Assembly: GCA_013285595.1 (NCBI GenBank)
Contig: JABDHF010000014.1
Coordinates: 1 to 48,989, forward strand
Reading direction: 5' to 3'
Length of the DNA: 48,989 nt
From: Bacteroidota bacterium
GTDB lineage: Bacteria > Bacteroidota > Bacteroidia > Chitinophagales > Chitinophagaceae
How positions within the stretch are numbered: the stretch's first letter is position 1; each line of letters starts with the position of its first letter. The notes under the pieces were generated by a model. That model was given only the letters and a program-made list of their open reading frames with translations. It was not told the DNA's origin and did no database searches. Shown here piece after piece: positions 37,101-43,048 of this stretch. The translations under genes and the position numbers were made by a program.

Positions 37101-37138
37101 CTCAGAAGAGCATCTTCCACTTCGTGATAGAACAATAG
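28115..37138 (+). CDS. Giant (about 3000-residue) T9SS adhesin with 20 TGGG-type repeats
   Basis: Starting at 28115 (MRIMKRSTK; 28124 is equally possible) gives about 3007 residues. An unusually long basic N-region precedes the hydrophobic core GTAVLLLLVLSM and a cleavage near AYA. Next come an N-terminal beta domain (DNA about 28320-28720), an A module, a cleaved-adhesin or MAM-like domain (about 29060-29580, EIDYSTDGGSSW and WYWAVDNISV), three more A modules with a different beta domain between them, 20 B modules (30718-36045), three C modules (to about 36840) and a sorting domain (IALVPNPNKGDFTVKG to HFVIEQ). The C-terminal modules and sorting domain are close to those of the two minus-strand giants, but the head family is absent. 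A surface adhesin or gliding-related filament is the likely role; this is inferred from architecture only. Confidence 0.88.
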   Translation: MRIMKRSTKAFLPTTQLTIAQKTKGAPHLPFALNLKALGTAVLLLLVLSMTNKAYAVARSGALAAGTVPTSTIICKGTTSQVIYSFKFTQTGTNTLNSFTFTTSGLAPAADVTGYSLYWNTTNSFTGATLYNSVSTGTGPGTHTISGSKSLTATSWFFFVVADISSTAAIGDDITVTAITNSTASGNFSFSNTENYSGAAAAGLTMLVTAPPSVSAGSAVCPGSSSTLVGAPTGGTWASSATAIATVGTNGVVTGVGNNGGTAIISYTQGGCPATTVETVNPAPSPIVLTPASSYTVCTGSGVAVTAAANTATITLLAQNFNSGLTGQVGGAWTIVNTGATSPQNWSIQNPPGWSDVNIPGDGSPFAEADADQAGFVFLTTSLISPSFSTVGFPAASLNSNVYMKPGGDVAEIDYSTDGGSSWNLVYNYQNIFNTTTGTTSWSAATPTQTIVLPAGAMGQSNVKLRWYYSSYFEWYWAVDNISVTVSPQALPATAFTWAGPSGLSCTSNCYTSTLTPAAGGLNIYTVTALYNGCTATKPVSVNVVVPQTILTNAPVCVGASTTTLTNVLSGGTWSSSNTGVAAVGSTSGVLTGVSPGVSTITYTVPPGCSITAQATVNPLPDVSSFNTSAATNPCAGSGSVVSVNASTLGSATYTVQYSLSGANTGTGTATLVTSSGLGTFTTSALANAGATTVTITSVSNLLSCNQPVTTGNTVSFTVNPLPAGITGTATVCAGQTTTLADAVTGGTWSSSNTSLATVDASGNITGVAGGAPLISYTISSGCAATRAVTVNAAPPITGLTGLCVGQTTTLTDAASGGTWNSSNTTVATIDPSAGIVTSVALGTTVISYTSPATGCTATTSLAVTNTPGLFTVTGGGTYCPGSVGVHIGLTGSNPGVSYQLFIGATAIGSPVTGTGGVIDFGFETSTGTYQVIANPGTPCAVTMTGTAVVSTSASPALYIVGGGGSYCAGGIGVPVTLSGSDFAFNYQLYNGAVPVGSPLPGVSGLLNFGLQTASGNYTVVAINGTTGCSRTMTGSATVTTNPKPGAYLVTGGGGFCASATGVPVGLANSDAGVTYTLLRGATVVYTTTGTGALLNFGLQNIGGTYTVTAVSGAGCTTAMTGSATVIINPLPPVSNVTGGGAYCAGGTGVHIGLNGSAVGVQYQLTSGAPVGAPMIGTSFPLDFGLLTVAATYSVTATNTTTGCSSSMAGSATVTVNVVPVNTYSVTGGGTFCTGDAGFTIGLSGSTSGIKYQLLNGLTPVGSIITGGGSTISFGTITTAGTYSVQATNTTTGCTSIMTGTASIIVNNPPPAFNVLGGGGYCIGGTGVNITLNGSTPGVKYQLYNGTTAVGSLIPGTGFAFNFGLQTAAGSYNVRATDTATGCQRAMTGSVAVTINPLPNIYPLTGGGGYCPGSAGVHVGLSGSDLNVNYQLTIGATASGSFAGTGAPLDFGLETTVANYTVTALNTITGCSANMLGFSSVSVNALPSLFLVTGPGGSYCAGGAGLPVGLSGSATGINYQLYRNGIATGSPIAGGSIVPFTFGPQTAAGNYTVVATSTVTGCTQTMTGNAVIAITPPPTVYTVTGGGSFCIGGTGTYVSLNGSTAGVNYQLYNGGPVGGVVGGTGSPLNFGPFTATGTYTIIATNPVTTCTVNMLSSASIATNALPVPQAVSGGGSYCAGGGGRVVGMATSTVGVNYQLSNGSAAIGGPVPGTGAAFNFGSETLPGTYTVVAANASTGCTNSMTGSATVTVNPLPEKDTVTGGGNYCSGGTGVHVGISNTVSGVTYQLFDGTITVGFPVTGAGGAYDFGAQLAAGAYTVVATDVNGCMNTMYGSGVVAINPLPGSYFVAGGGSHCPGAAGLPVLLNGSDMGFNYQLLRDAATVGSPMAGTGVFLNFGIQSAAGVYTVVATNPLTGCTKTMTGSTTVSIAPLPDVDTVTGGGNYCPGGAGASVSLNTSATGVNYQLFHDGFMTGTAVAGTGDLLDFGPQTATGAYTVVATDATTTCSANMFGSVHVGNYPTPAAFMVSGGGSFCPGGTGINVIISGSETGVSYQLLNGTTAEGSPLDGTGSGLNFGAQTATGTYTVLATNAGTGCTSTMTHTATVTNYPLPGAFVVTGGGGYCVGGLGVPVTLAGSAVGINYQLYNNSVAIGGAIAAGTGSGINFGNQAAGGNYTVIATNASTGCTNNMTGSTAITISSLPVTHTVSGSGASYCEGGAGIDVSIDNTDAGVNYQLYRAGAMIGVPVLGTGSAIDFGLQTVAGTYTVVAINATLGCTSNMAGSASISITPLPSVNNVIGGGGYCAGSGGIHIGLDGSMAGVSYQLQNGGVNFGAAVSGTGAALDLGAQTFVGTYTVVATNTGSGCTSSMAGTATISINALPGVFAVTGGGNYCAGADGVAIGLSGSDPVGVTYQLQRGGTSVGAPVAATGGAISFGLQTAAGAYTVVATNAGTSCSVSMASGTNIVVNTLPAVYSVTGGGGYCADGIGVTVGLSSSTPGISYQLFRGVFTVGGTVAGTGSSLNFGTQSVAGAYTVMATNGATTCANTMAGAANVIVNPLPTVNNVTGGGTYCPGSSGVHVGLDGSNSGVLYQISINGSVSGSPITGTGAPLDLGLQTGIGSYTVAAANAATGCTSNMAGSVSVSLGSAVTPAVTINTGMGDTVCSGTVTTFSALATNQGAAPVYHWSVNGVAASLGSSYTYTPSNGDNISVTLNSDAACATPATVSNSIVMSVLNNALPSVVVSTSPGSEVCQGTVVNYTANPMYGGTAPIFTWLKNGITVAAGSDYSYAPNDSDIVSCRMTSNYTCRLANIVSSNNILMQVDQPVIPVVTISASPSAHVNEGDLVTLTATVSNGGIAPVYQWYVNGVPIPDGVTPILSSSNFVNGDSVTIQVTSSGACSNLVGFNSLRIFTNVGVTQVTNTNSNIALVPNPNKGDFTVKGTLGIVTDEEVSLEVYDMLGQLVYKNTVMTHGGNVNEHVQLNGGLANGMYMLNLHSATQKSIFHFVIEQ
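30718..36045 (+). repeat. Array of 20 B modules (about 89 codons each) within the giant adhesin
   Basis: Twenty head-to-tail units follow the pattern VTGGG.YC.GG.GV.VGLSGS..GV.YQL, then VG.PV.GTG..L.FG.QT..G.YTVVATN, then a second Cys and MTGSA.V..NPLP. Units differ widely in DNA sequence, so the array is old or under diversifying pressure, unlike the near-identical 231-bp array near the window start. The two Cys per unit suggest a disulfide in each domain. Confidence 0.9.
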
Positions 37139-37160
37139 TAATTATTTCAAAAATATGATT

Positions 37161-37192
37161 AGAGGCTGCCCTAAAAAGCAGCCTCTTTTTTT
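37161..37192 (+). terminator. Rho-independent terminator of the giant adhesin
   Basis: AGAGGCTGC (37161-37169) pairs perfectly with GCAGCCTCT (37178-37186) around an 8-nt loop, ending in a seven-T run. Confidence 0.92.
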
Positions 37193-37278
37193 GGGACGTA
37201 TCCGTTACCACTCAAAATATTATTAAATATTTTTACAATTAATAACGGCCAAAGCCCATACCCTGTTTAACGCCAGGT

Positions 37279-38366
37279 CTATGTGACTTCTATGTGTCCT
37301 ACTGTGACTATGTGGTTAGCTGGATATAAAAATGAAGCATGCAAGAAAGAGAAGAGGAGCAAAAACATAGCGGGTCCGCTCCCCCAAAAACACATTAAAA
37401 CCCGCGCTGGTAAAAGCGCTTAAAAAAATAATGAAACACGATTTCAATATCAAAAAGCATGAACAAATTGAGGAGATTTATGGCAAAAAAATATTGCCAG
37501 TCAAACAACGGCCTATGTGACTTCTATGTGTCCTACTGTGACTATATGGTTAGCTGGATATAAAAATGAAGCATGCAAGAAAGAGAAGAGGAGCAAAAAC
37601 ATAGCGGGTCCGCTCCCCCAAAAACACATTAAAACCCGCGCTGGTAAAAGCGCTTAAAAAAATAATGAAACACGATTTCAATATCAAAAAGCATGAACAA
37701 ATTGAGGAGATTTATGGCAAAAAAATATTGCCAGTCAAACAACGGCCTATGTGACTTCTATGTGTCCTACTGTGACTATATGGTTAGCTGGATATAAAAT
37801 GAAGCATGCAAGAAAGAGAAGAGGAGCAAAAACATAGCGGGGTCCGCTCCCCCAAAAACACATTAAAACCCGCGCTGGTAAAGGCGCTTAAAAAAATAAT
37901 GAAATACGATTTCAATATCAAAAAGCATGAACAAATTGAGAAGATTTATGGCAAAAAAATATTGTCTGTCAAACAACAGGCCTATGTGACTTCTATGTGT
38001 CCTACTGCGACTATGTGGTTAGTTGGATATATAGAAATAAACCATGCAAGAAAGAACAAAAATATAGCGGGTACGCTCCCCCAAAAACACATTAAAGCCC
38101 GCACTGGTAAAGGCGCTTAAAAGAATAATGAAATACGATTTCAATATCAAAAAAGCATGAGCAAATTGAGGAGAACTTTGCGGCAAAAAATATTGTCTGT
38201 CAAACAACGGGCCTATGTGACTTCTATGTGCCCTACTGTGCCTATGTGGTTAGCTGGATATATAAAAATAAACCATGCAAGAAAGAGCAAAAAGAGAGCA
38301 AAAATATGGCGGGTCCGCTCCCCCAAAAACATAGTAAAACCCGCGTCAATAAAGGAGTTTAAAAAA
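37279..38366. repeat. 234-bp tandem repeat array, about 4.6 copies
   Basis: Units begin CTATGTGACTTCTATGTG at 37279, 37513, 37747, 37982 and 38213 (periods 234, 234, 235, 231). The fifth is cut off near 38366. Copies 1-3 are nearly identical and copies 4-5 more diverged. Each unit opens with a short internal repetition (CTATGTGAC, CTATGTGTC, CTACTGTGA), then has GCGGGT...ACCCGC and GCGCT...AGCGC inverted pairs, and an A-rich tract before an ATG. Copies 1 and 2 encode a 29-codon ORF (37431-37520 and 37665-37754). In copies 3-4 one extra base lets the frame run on to 73 codons. Coding and structured-RNA explanations are both open; no recognisable protein family is present. The surrounding 37139-38490 interval has no other gene. 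Confidence 0.92.
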
Positions 38367-38478
38367 CCGAGTATCGCATATTATTATCTATAATTTAATT
38401 ACAAATATGTAAACAGCATTACAATTATTCACGTACCTTCAATACTAAATGACACAACAGTCTCGTTTAGGGCTTTGA

Positions 38479-38486
38479 TATTTTTG
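38479..38486 (+). promoter_or_regulatory. -7-like box immediately before a start codon
   Basis: TATTTTTG matches TAnnTTTG and ends only 4 nt before the ATG at 38491. If used, transcription would start at or near the start codon and the mRNA would be leaderless. No clear -33 element is seen, so this may be chance in AT-rich DNA. Confidence 0.3.
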
Positions 38487-38490
38487 GTAC

Positions 38491-39510
38491 ATGGATGTCG
38501 ATAAAAATGAATGGGAAATACTGCAACGCGCCATAAGCGAATGGGAACATACGGGTTTGCTCTCTAACGACCAGGGCGATAAGCTGAAACAAAGCATCAC
38601 CTGCAAAGGCTCAGAGCGCCAGCAGATAGCCCAGTACTTCTTTTTCATAGCCCTGTTTTGTACCCTCATGGCTTTCGGCGCCATATTCCTCAACGAAAAG
38701 CTGCTGGAAAAGATAAAGGCTTACTTCGCCTGGAGCGACCTCGTGATCGCGCTCATTACCGCCTTGCTCTCCGCACTATGGTTTTGGTACACCGCCAAAA
38801 AGAGGAACCAGGTCAGCAGCATCGCTTACGAGATATACATGGTGCTGGGCGGCCTGGCTGTGCTTACCTCACTGGTATACTTTTGCAAAGAAGCCCATAT
38901 CGACAAAACATATACGGCGCTCCTCAGTTTAGCCGTCTCCATACTGGTCGTAATAGCCCAGGTATTCCGCTCAAAGGCGCTATGGATAGGCGCAATAGGC
39001 GCAGCCATCGGCTGGTTCGGCACATTTAGTAACTGGCTTAGCACCGACAACCTGTTTCTCGGCATGAACTACCCTATGCGCTATACCGTGTTCGGCCTCA
39101 TTATATTACTTATTGCATTACTGCAAAGGCAAGTAAAACAAATATCCTTCGGCCAGCGCATTACCTACATAGCGGGGCTTATACTCTTCTTTTCCGGCCT
39201 ATGGGGTATATCTATATTCGGCAACTATAATACCTTGGTAGGCTGGCAGCAGGTAAGGCAGGTGCATGTGCTCGCCTACTCCATCGTGTTTGCGTTCGCA
39301 TCAGCCTTAAGCTTTTATATCGGCGTACGCTATAAAGACGACCTGGCAAGAGATTTTGGGGTACTATTCCTCCTCATCAATCTATACACCCGCTACTTCG
39401 AATACTTCTGGGATTCCATGAACAAAGGCATCTTCTTCTCCATACTTGCAGCCACATTCGGCCTGGTAGGCTGGCTGCTGGAAAGGCAAAGGAAAGCTAA
39501 ATCAGAGTAA
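38491..39510 (+). CDS. Multi-spanning membrane protein, DUF2157-like
   Basis: The 339-residue protein has a soluble helical N-terminus (about 1-45, WEILQRAISEWEHTGLLS) followed by about nine to ten hydrophobic segments, for example FFFIALFCTLMAFGAIFL, LVIALITALLSALWFWY and FFSILAATFGLVGWLLERQ. The N-terminal helical hairpin plus many TM segments fits the DUF2157 family of inner-membrane proteins of unknown function. No catalytic motif is seen. It precedes truA by 84 nt in the same direction. The assignment rests on general pattern and is moderate. Confidence 0.65.
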   Translation: MDVDKNEWEILQRAISEWEHTGLLSNDQGDKLKQSITCKGSERQQIAQYFFFIALFCTLMAFGAIFLNEKLLEKIKAYFAWSDLVIALITALLSALWFWYTAKKRNQVSSIAYEIYMVLGGLAVLTSLVYFCKEAHIDKTYTALLSLAVSILVVIAQVFRSKALWIGAIGAAIGWFGTFSNWLSTDNLFLGMNYPMRYTVFGLIILLIALLQRQVKQISFGQRITYIAGLILFFSGLWGISIFGNYNTLVGWQQVRQVHVLAYSIVFAFASALSFYIGVRYKDDLARDFGVLFLLINLYTRYFEYFWDSMNKGIFFSILAATFGLVGWLLERQRKAKSE

Positions 39511-39594
39511 ACAATTTCCGGATCCATTAAAGAACCAAAGCTTAATTTAGCCCAACTTTTTTGGTTTTCACTTTTAACTTTTGACTTATAAGAA

Positions 39595-40356
39595 ATGGTT
39601 CGCTATGTGCTGGAGGTAATGTATGACGGAACAAAGTTCCACGGATCACAGATTCAGGGAACCACCCCTACCGTGCAGCTGGCCATTAATAAGATGCTAA
39701 GCACCTTATTCCGCAAGCCAATAGAAACACTCGGCGCGAGCAGAACCGACGAAGGCGTACATGCCCTATGCAACTATTACCAGTTCGACATAGAAGAATT
39801 ATTACCGGGTGAATTGCTATATAAAGGCAATGCAATACTGCCGGCAAGCATAGCAATAAAAAAGGTCTGGAAAGCCATAAAACCAGATTTCAACGCCCGG
39901 TTCGATGCCACACGGCGGCAATACCGGTACCGCATCTACACATCCAAGAACCCATTCTTAGTAGACAAGGCATTGTTCTTCCCTTACCACCTGGCACATG
40001 ATGTGCTGCAAGAAACAGCAGCCATTATTAAGGAGTATGACCACTTTGAATCATTCGCCAAACGTAATTCCCAGGCCAAAACATTTAAGTGTACCATATA
40101 TCAGTCGCATTGGGAGTTTAACGGCGGGGAGTTGCACTATATAGTAGAAGCGAACCGTTTCCTCCGCGGCATGGTACGCGGCCTGGTAGGCACCCAAATA
40201 CACGCCGCACGAGGCAAAACCACATCATCAGGCTTCAGGCAAATAATAGAAGCCAACGACTGCACCAAAGCATTCTTTAACGTACCCGGCCATGGGCTAT
40301 ACCTGGAAAATATTGTGTATCCGGAAGGGATACTCGAAAATGTCAAAACAACTTAA
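39595..40356 (+). CDS. truA: tRNA pseudouridine synthase A
   Basis: The 253-residue enzyme converts uridines 38-40 of the tRNA anticodon arm to pseudouridine. The N-terminal YDGTKFHGSQIQ, the catalytic motif GASRTDEGVHAL with Asp52, and FNARFDATRRQYRYRI are family hallmarks, as is the C-terminal half with FLRGMVRGLVGT. Length is normal for TruA. The start at 39595 places YDGT at residue 10 as usual. No clear terminator follows before the next small gene. Confidence 0.95.
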   Translation: MVRYVLEVMYDGTKFHGSQIQGTTPTVQLAINKMLSTLFRKPIETLGASRTDEGVHALCNYYQFDIEELLPGELLYKGNAILPASIAIKKVWKAIKPDFNARFDATRRQYRYRIYTSKNPFLVDKALFFPYHLAHDVLQETAAIIKEYDHFESFAKRNSQAKTFKCTIYQSHWEFNGGELHYIVEANRFLRGMVRGLVGTQIHAARGKTTSSGFRQIIEANDCTKAFFNVPGHGLYLENIVYPEGILENVKTT

Positions 40357-40389
40357 CTAATTGATAGATACTTTCGTTTAAATAAGAAT

Positions 40390-40396
40390 AGGAGGT
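40390..40396 (+). promoter_or_regulatory. Strong Shine-Dalgarno sequence deciding a TTG start
   Basis: AGGAGGT is a near-perfect anti-SD match, rare in this window. It lies only 3 nt before the in-frame TTG at 40400. The frame has no ATG before codon 51 and is stopped upstream at 40379. Confidence 0.5.
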
Positions 40397-40399
40397 CAT

Positions 40400-40768
40400 T
40401 TGCAGGCAAGAAATCGTTCAAAGCAGAATCAATTATACAGGTACATTGCAGAAACATTATTAAATTATCCACCTCGTATCAAGACAGAAGATTATACACC
40501 TTCTGAAAAATCTGGAATTAATAATTTTCTCTCAAATAGCATTGTCAAAATGTACAATTATCCAATTATTGATTTTGACTATATGGCAACCAAAGAGCAG
40601 CACCAATTCCAAAGACAAAAGGTTCTGCAATTTGAAAAGGAAATTATTAATTTATTTAAATATGCAAACAAAGAATTGATCAATAGATCAACTCCCCCAA
40701 ATCTTTTGGGCTATAAATCACTCTTTCCTAATGCTCTTGCTGAGATAAAACAAACATTTAGCGTCTAG
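40400..40768 (+). CDS. Small hypothetical protein
   Basis: This frame encodes 122 residues from a TTG start preceded by AGGAGGT. The product is hydrophilic, with helical and charged stretches (ATKEQHQFQRQKVLQFEKEI) and no signal peptide or membrane segment. I do not recognise its family. It starts 44 nt after truA and converges, with a 6-nt gap, on the DUF2442-like gene. Codon use is AT-richer than truA, consistent with an accessory gene. The short SD spacing leaves some doubt about the exact start. Being real but orphan is my best reading. Confidence 0.55.
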   Translation: MQARNRSKQNQLYRYIAETLLNYPPRIKTEDYTPSEKSGINNFLSNSIVKMYNYPIIDFDYMATKEQHQFQRQKVLQFEKEIINLFKYANKELINRSTPPNLLGYKSLFPNALAEIKQTFSV

Positions 40769-40774
40769 GCTATA

Positions 40775-41065
40775 TTATGAATTCATTTTATTTTGTCTTA
40801 AAAAACCTTTTAAACTCAGATCTTCATCAAGGTCTGGCCAGTGAATACCCACCTCTTTACCAATAAGTTTATATTTTTTCAGGCTCTCAACAGATGCATT
40901 TTGTAACCGGGGATACGTAGAAAGCTTTTCTTGCAAAACAGCACCGGTGTTTAATATTATCAATAGCATATCAATATCCTGGTGAATATCTATTTCCTTA
41001 ATTCTTATATCTTCATCATAAATAAGACGCTCCAGAGTATCGTAGTTATTGATCAAAGTATCCAT
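40775..41065 (-). CDS. DUF2442-domain protein, antitoxin-like
   Basis: The 96-residue product ends with the DUF2442 signature: RLQNASVESLKKYKLIGKE, then GIHWPDLDEDLSLKGFL. DUF2442 proteins are often paired with a DUF4160 toxin-like partner, but none is adjacent here. It begins 18 nt after the stop of the Gly-rich TPM gene, so it may be the last gene of the lemA operon or a passenger inserted there. Function is unknown; an orphan antitoxin is one possibility. Confidence 0.75.
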   Translation of the reverse strand: MDTLINNYDTLERLIYDEDIRIKEIDIHQDIDMLLIILNTGAVLQEKLSTYPRLQNASVESLKKYKLIGKEVGIHWPDLDEDLSLKGFLRQNKMNS

Positions 41066-41083
41066 ACCATTGCGTTTTAAAGT

Positions 41084-41899
41084 CTACCAGCTGCCGCCAG
41101 CACCGCCACCACCTGTACTCCCCCCGCCAAAACCGCCGAATCCGCCACCGCCACCAAACCCACCACTATCGCCGCCACCCCAGCCGCCGCTATCTCGTCC
41201 GCCGCCGCCAAGCAGGTTACCCAGCAGCATACCGGTTGCAAAACCACCAAAGCCGCCACCGCTCATGTAGTTGCCACCGCCGCCGCCGCCACCCCGGAAC
41301 ATCCGCAGGAAGAAAATGATAAAGACAACTATGATAATAATAGCAGTGAACGGTATATGGGTACCCTTTTGCAGGCCATCGGCTTTATATTCGCCCTTGG
41401 TCACGGCTATAATGGCCTCGGTTGAATTAGACAAGCCTTCGTAGTAATTGCCTTGCTTAAATGCGGGCACCAGCTCGTTACGGAAAATCAGGCCCGACTT
41501 AGCATCCGTCAATACCCCTTCCAGCCCTTTTCCTACCGTTATCCAGGCCTTTCGGTCGTCGAGCGATGCTAGTAGCAGTACACCGTTATTTTTGCCCTGC
41601 TGGCCCAGTCCCCAGCGATTAAATACCTCCACGGAGTATTCCTCAACATCGTGCCCGCCCAGGTTCTTAATAGTAACTATGGTGATCTGCGTAGAAGTTT
41701 CCCTTGCAAAACCAGCCAGCTTAGCTTCCAGCAGTGCCGCCTGCTCAACATTGAGCATGTGGGCAAAGTCGTTTACCAGCCTTGCCGGCTCTGGCTTATC
41801 AGGGTATATCTTATCGTCGGCAAACGCATGCAGCCCCACAAGCAGGAACAATAAAGAAAGCCCGAACAGCCTCAAACGCGCACTCAGTGTATACATCAT
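41084..41899 (-). CDS. TPM-domain membrane protein (YgcG-like) with Gly-rich tail
   Basis: This 271-residue protein has a signal peptide (LRLFGLSLLFLLVGLHAFA) and a TPM domain at about 30-175, with PARLVNDFAHMLNVEQ, TSTQITIVTIKNLGG, VEVFNRWGLGQQGKNNGVLLL and GKGLEGVLTDAKSG. A TM helix (TAIIIIVVFIIFFLRMF) and a Gly/Ser-rich tail ending AGGSW follow. TPM proteins include a thylakoid phosphatase and photosystem II repair factors in phototrophs; the bacterial role is unclear. The start overlaps the upstream TPM gene's stop by 4 nt (ATGA), showing translational coupling. It belongs to the lemA-TPM-TPM operon. Confidence 0.88.
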   Translation of the reverse strand: MMYTLSARLRLFGLSLLFLLVGLHAFADDKIYPDKPEPARLVNDFAHMLNVEQAALLEAKLAGFARETSTQITIVTIKNLGGHDVEEYSVEVFNRWGLGQQGKNNGVLLLASLDDRKAWITVGKGLEGVLTDAKSGLIFRNELVPAFKQGNYYEGLSNSTEAIIAVTKGEYKADGLQKGTHIPFTAIIIIVVFIIFFLRMFRGGGGGGGNYMSGGGFGGFATGMLLGNLLGGGGRDSGGWGGGDSGGFGGGGGFGGFGGGSTGGGGAGGSW

Positions 41900-42354
41900 T
41901 TCCCAAAAACTATTTCGTCAGGCAATTCATTTTTCTTTATCGCAGGGTCATAAGGGAAGTGCGTAGCTAGTGCCGTCCCCAGCTCATGTATGCAATTACA
42001 CACGCCATCGGCCACATGGTTTTTCCTTAAATGCCCGGTAAGCTGTGCCGCCGCCTTCTGCCAGAATGCTGCGCCACCCGCCTTCTCGTAGATCATCTTA
42101 TCGCCAAACAGGGCAAACTGCCTGTCTGTGAGTGCTATATAGATGATAATGGCATTCCGCGCCTGTGTTTGCTCCATGCCCAGGCTGGCAAATATCTCCT
42201 GCGCCCTGTCCAGCGGGTCTACGTACTCACAATGATGCTCCATGAACACACGTATTTCGCCGCTGGTCTTACTTTCAGCCTCCTTGATGCTCGCAACTAT
42301 ACGGTGCTGCGAATCTTTATCAAGCATGTGTTTCTTCCGGAACAATGAGAACAT
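41896..42354 (-). CDS. TPM-domain protein without membrane anchor
   Basis: Starting at the ATG at 42354 gives 152 residues beginning MFSLFRKKHML. The longer frame to 42363 would need a TTG. The product is a stand-alone TPM domain: EAESKTSGEIRVFMEHHCE, ARNAIIIYIALTDRQFALFGD and a C-terminal helical part. It has no signal peptide, so it is probably cytoplasmic. It sits 18 nt after lemA and overlaps the following TPM gene by 4 nt. LemA followed by two TPM genes is a common Bacteroidota arrangement. Confidence 0.85.
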   Translation of the reverse strand: MFSLFRKKHMLDKDSQHRIVASIKEAESKTSGEIRVFMEHHCEYVDPLDRAQEIFASLGMEQTQARNAIIIYIALTDRQFALFGDKMIYEKAGGAAFWQKAAAQLTGHLRKNHVADGVCNCIHELGTALATHFPYDPAIKKNELPDEIVFGK

Positions 42355-42372
42355 AGAGATCAATTTTTAGGG

Positions 42373-42951
42373 TCAGAACTGAACTTTAGGGGCATTCTGT
42401 GCGCCCTGATCGGCCTGGAACATTGGCCTTTCCTTAAAGTTAAACATCCCGGCAAGTATATTATTAGGAAAGTTAGACACCTTGGTATTATAGATCTTCA
42501 CAGACTCATTAAAGGCATCACGAGATACCTTGATCCTGTTTTCAGTGCCTTCCAGCTGATCCTGCAGCTGCTTAAAGTTCTCATTGGCCTTCAGTTGCGG
42601 GTATTGCTCAGAAACCACCATAAGGCGGCCCAGCGCCTGGCTCAATTGCCCCTGCGACTGCTGGAACTGTTGCAGCTTTTCAGGTGTAAGGCTCGATGCG
42701 TCTACCTTTATCTGTGTAGCAGAAGCCCTTGCCTGTATTACCTGTGTAAGCGTAGTAGTCTCGAAATTAGCTACGCCCTTCACGGTAGCCACCAGGTTTG
42801 GTATCAGGTCCGACCGGCGCTGATAGCTGCTTTGTACATCTGCCCACTTCTGGTCTACATCCAGCCGTGCGCTATTCATACCGTTATAACCACAACCTCC
42901 AATACATACGATCAACAATATGACACCGAGGGCAATAAATAATCCTTTCAT
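42373..42951 (-). CDS. lemA: LemA-family protein
   Basis: The ATG at 42951 gives 192 residues starting MKGLFIALGVILLIVCIGGC; a 12-codon extension is unlikely because it covers the promoter region. A single N-terminal membrane segment is followed by the LemA signature YNGMNSARLDVDQKWADVQ then YQRRSDLIPNLVATVKG, and a helical coiled region ending in YNTKVSNFPNNILAG. LemA proteins are membrane-anchored helical proteins of unclear role, seen with TPM proteins, as here. Confidence 0.93.
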   Translation of the reverse strand: MKGLFIALGVILLIVCIGGCGYNGMNSARLDVDQKWADVQSSYQRRSDLIPNLVATVKGVANFETTTLTQVIQARASATQIKVDASSLTPEKLQQFQQSQGQLSQALGRLMVVSEQYPQLKANENFKQLQDQLEGTENRIKVSRDAFNESVKIYNTKVSNFPNNILAGMFNFKERPMFQADQGAQNAPKVQF

Positions 42952-42968
42952 TTTTTTTAGATTTTCAC

Positions 42969-42976
42969 CAAAAGTA
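42969..42976 (-). promoter_or_regulatory. -7 box of the lemA-TPM operon
   Basis: The minus strand reads TACTTTTG (42976-42969), an exact TAnnTTTG match, ending 17 nt before the lemA ATG. No convincing -33 element was found. Confidence 0.5.
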
Positions 42977-43048
42977 CACTTTGGCAACTGAAAAGTATAT
43001 ACATGGTCGGCAAGTAGCTATAAATCGTCGGTAATTACCATATTTCGT

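Noticed and set aside
37279-38366. CRISPR array
   Set aside because: The whole 234-bp unit repeats with no unique spacers, and no cas genes are near.
37806-38393. ORFs of 104 and 78 codons within the tandem repeat array, as ordinary genes
   Set aside because: They run across repeat unit junctions, are frameshifted relative to one another and match no recognised family. I treat them as part of the repeat question.
41049-41270. Pro-rich ORF on the plus strand
   Set aside because: It is the antisense of the Gly-rich tail of the TPM protein; its composition is fully explained by that.
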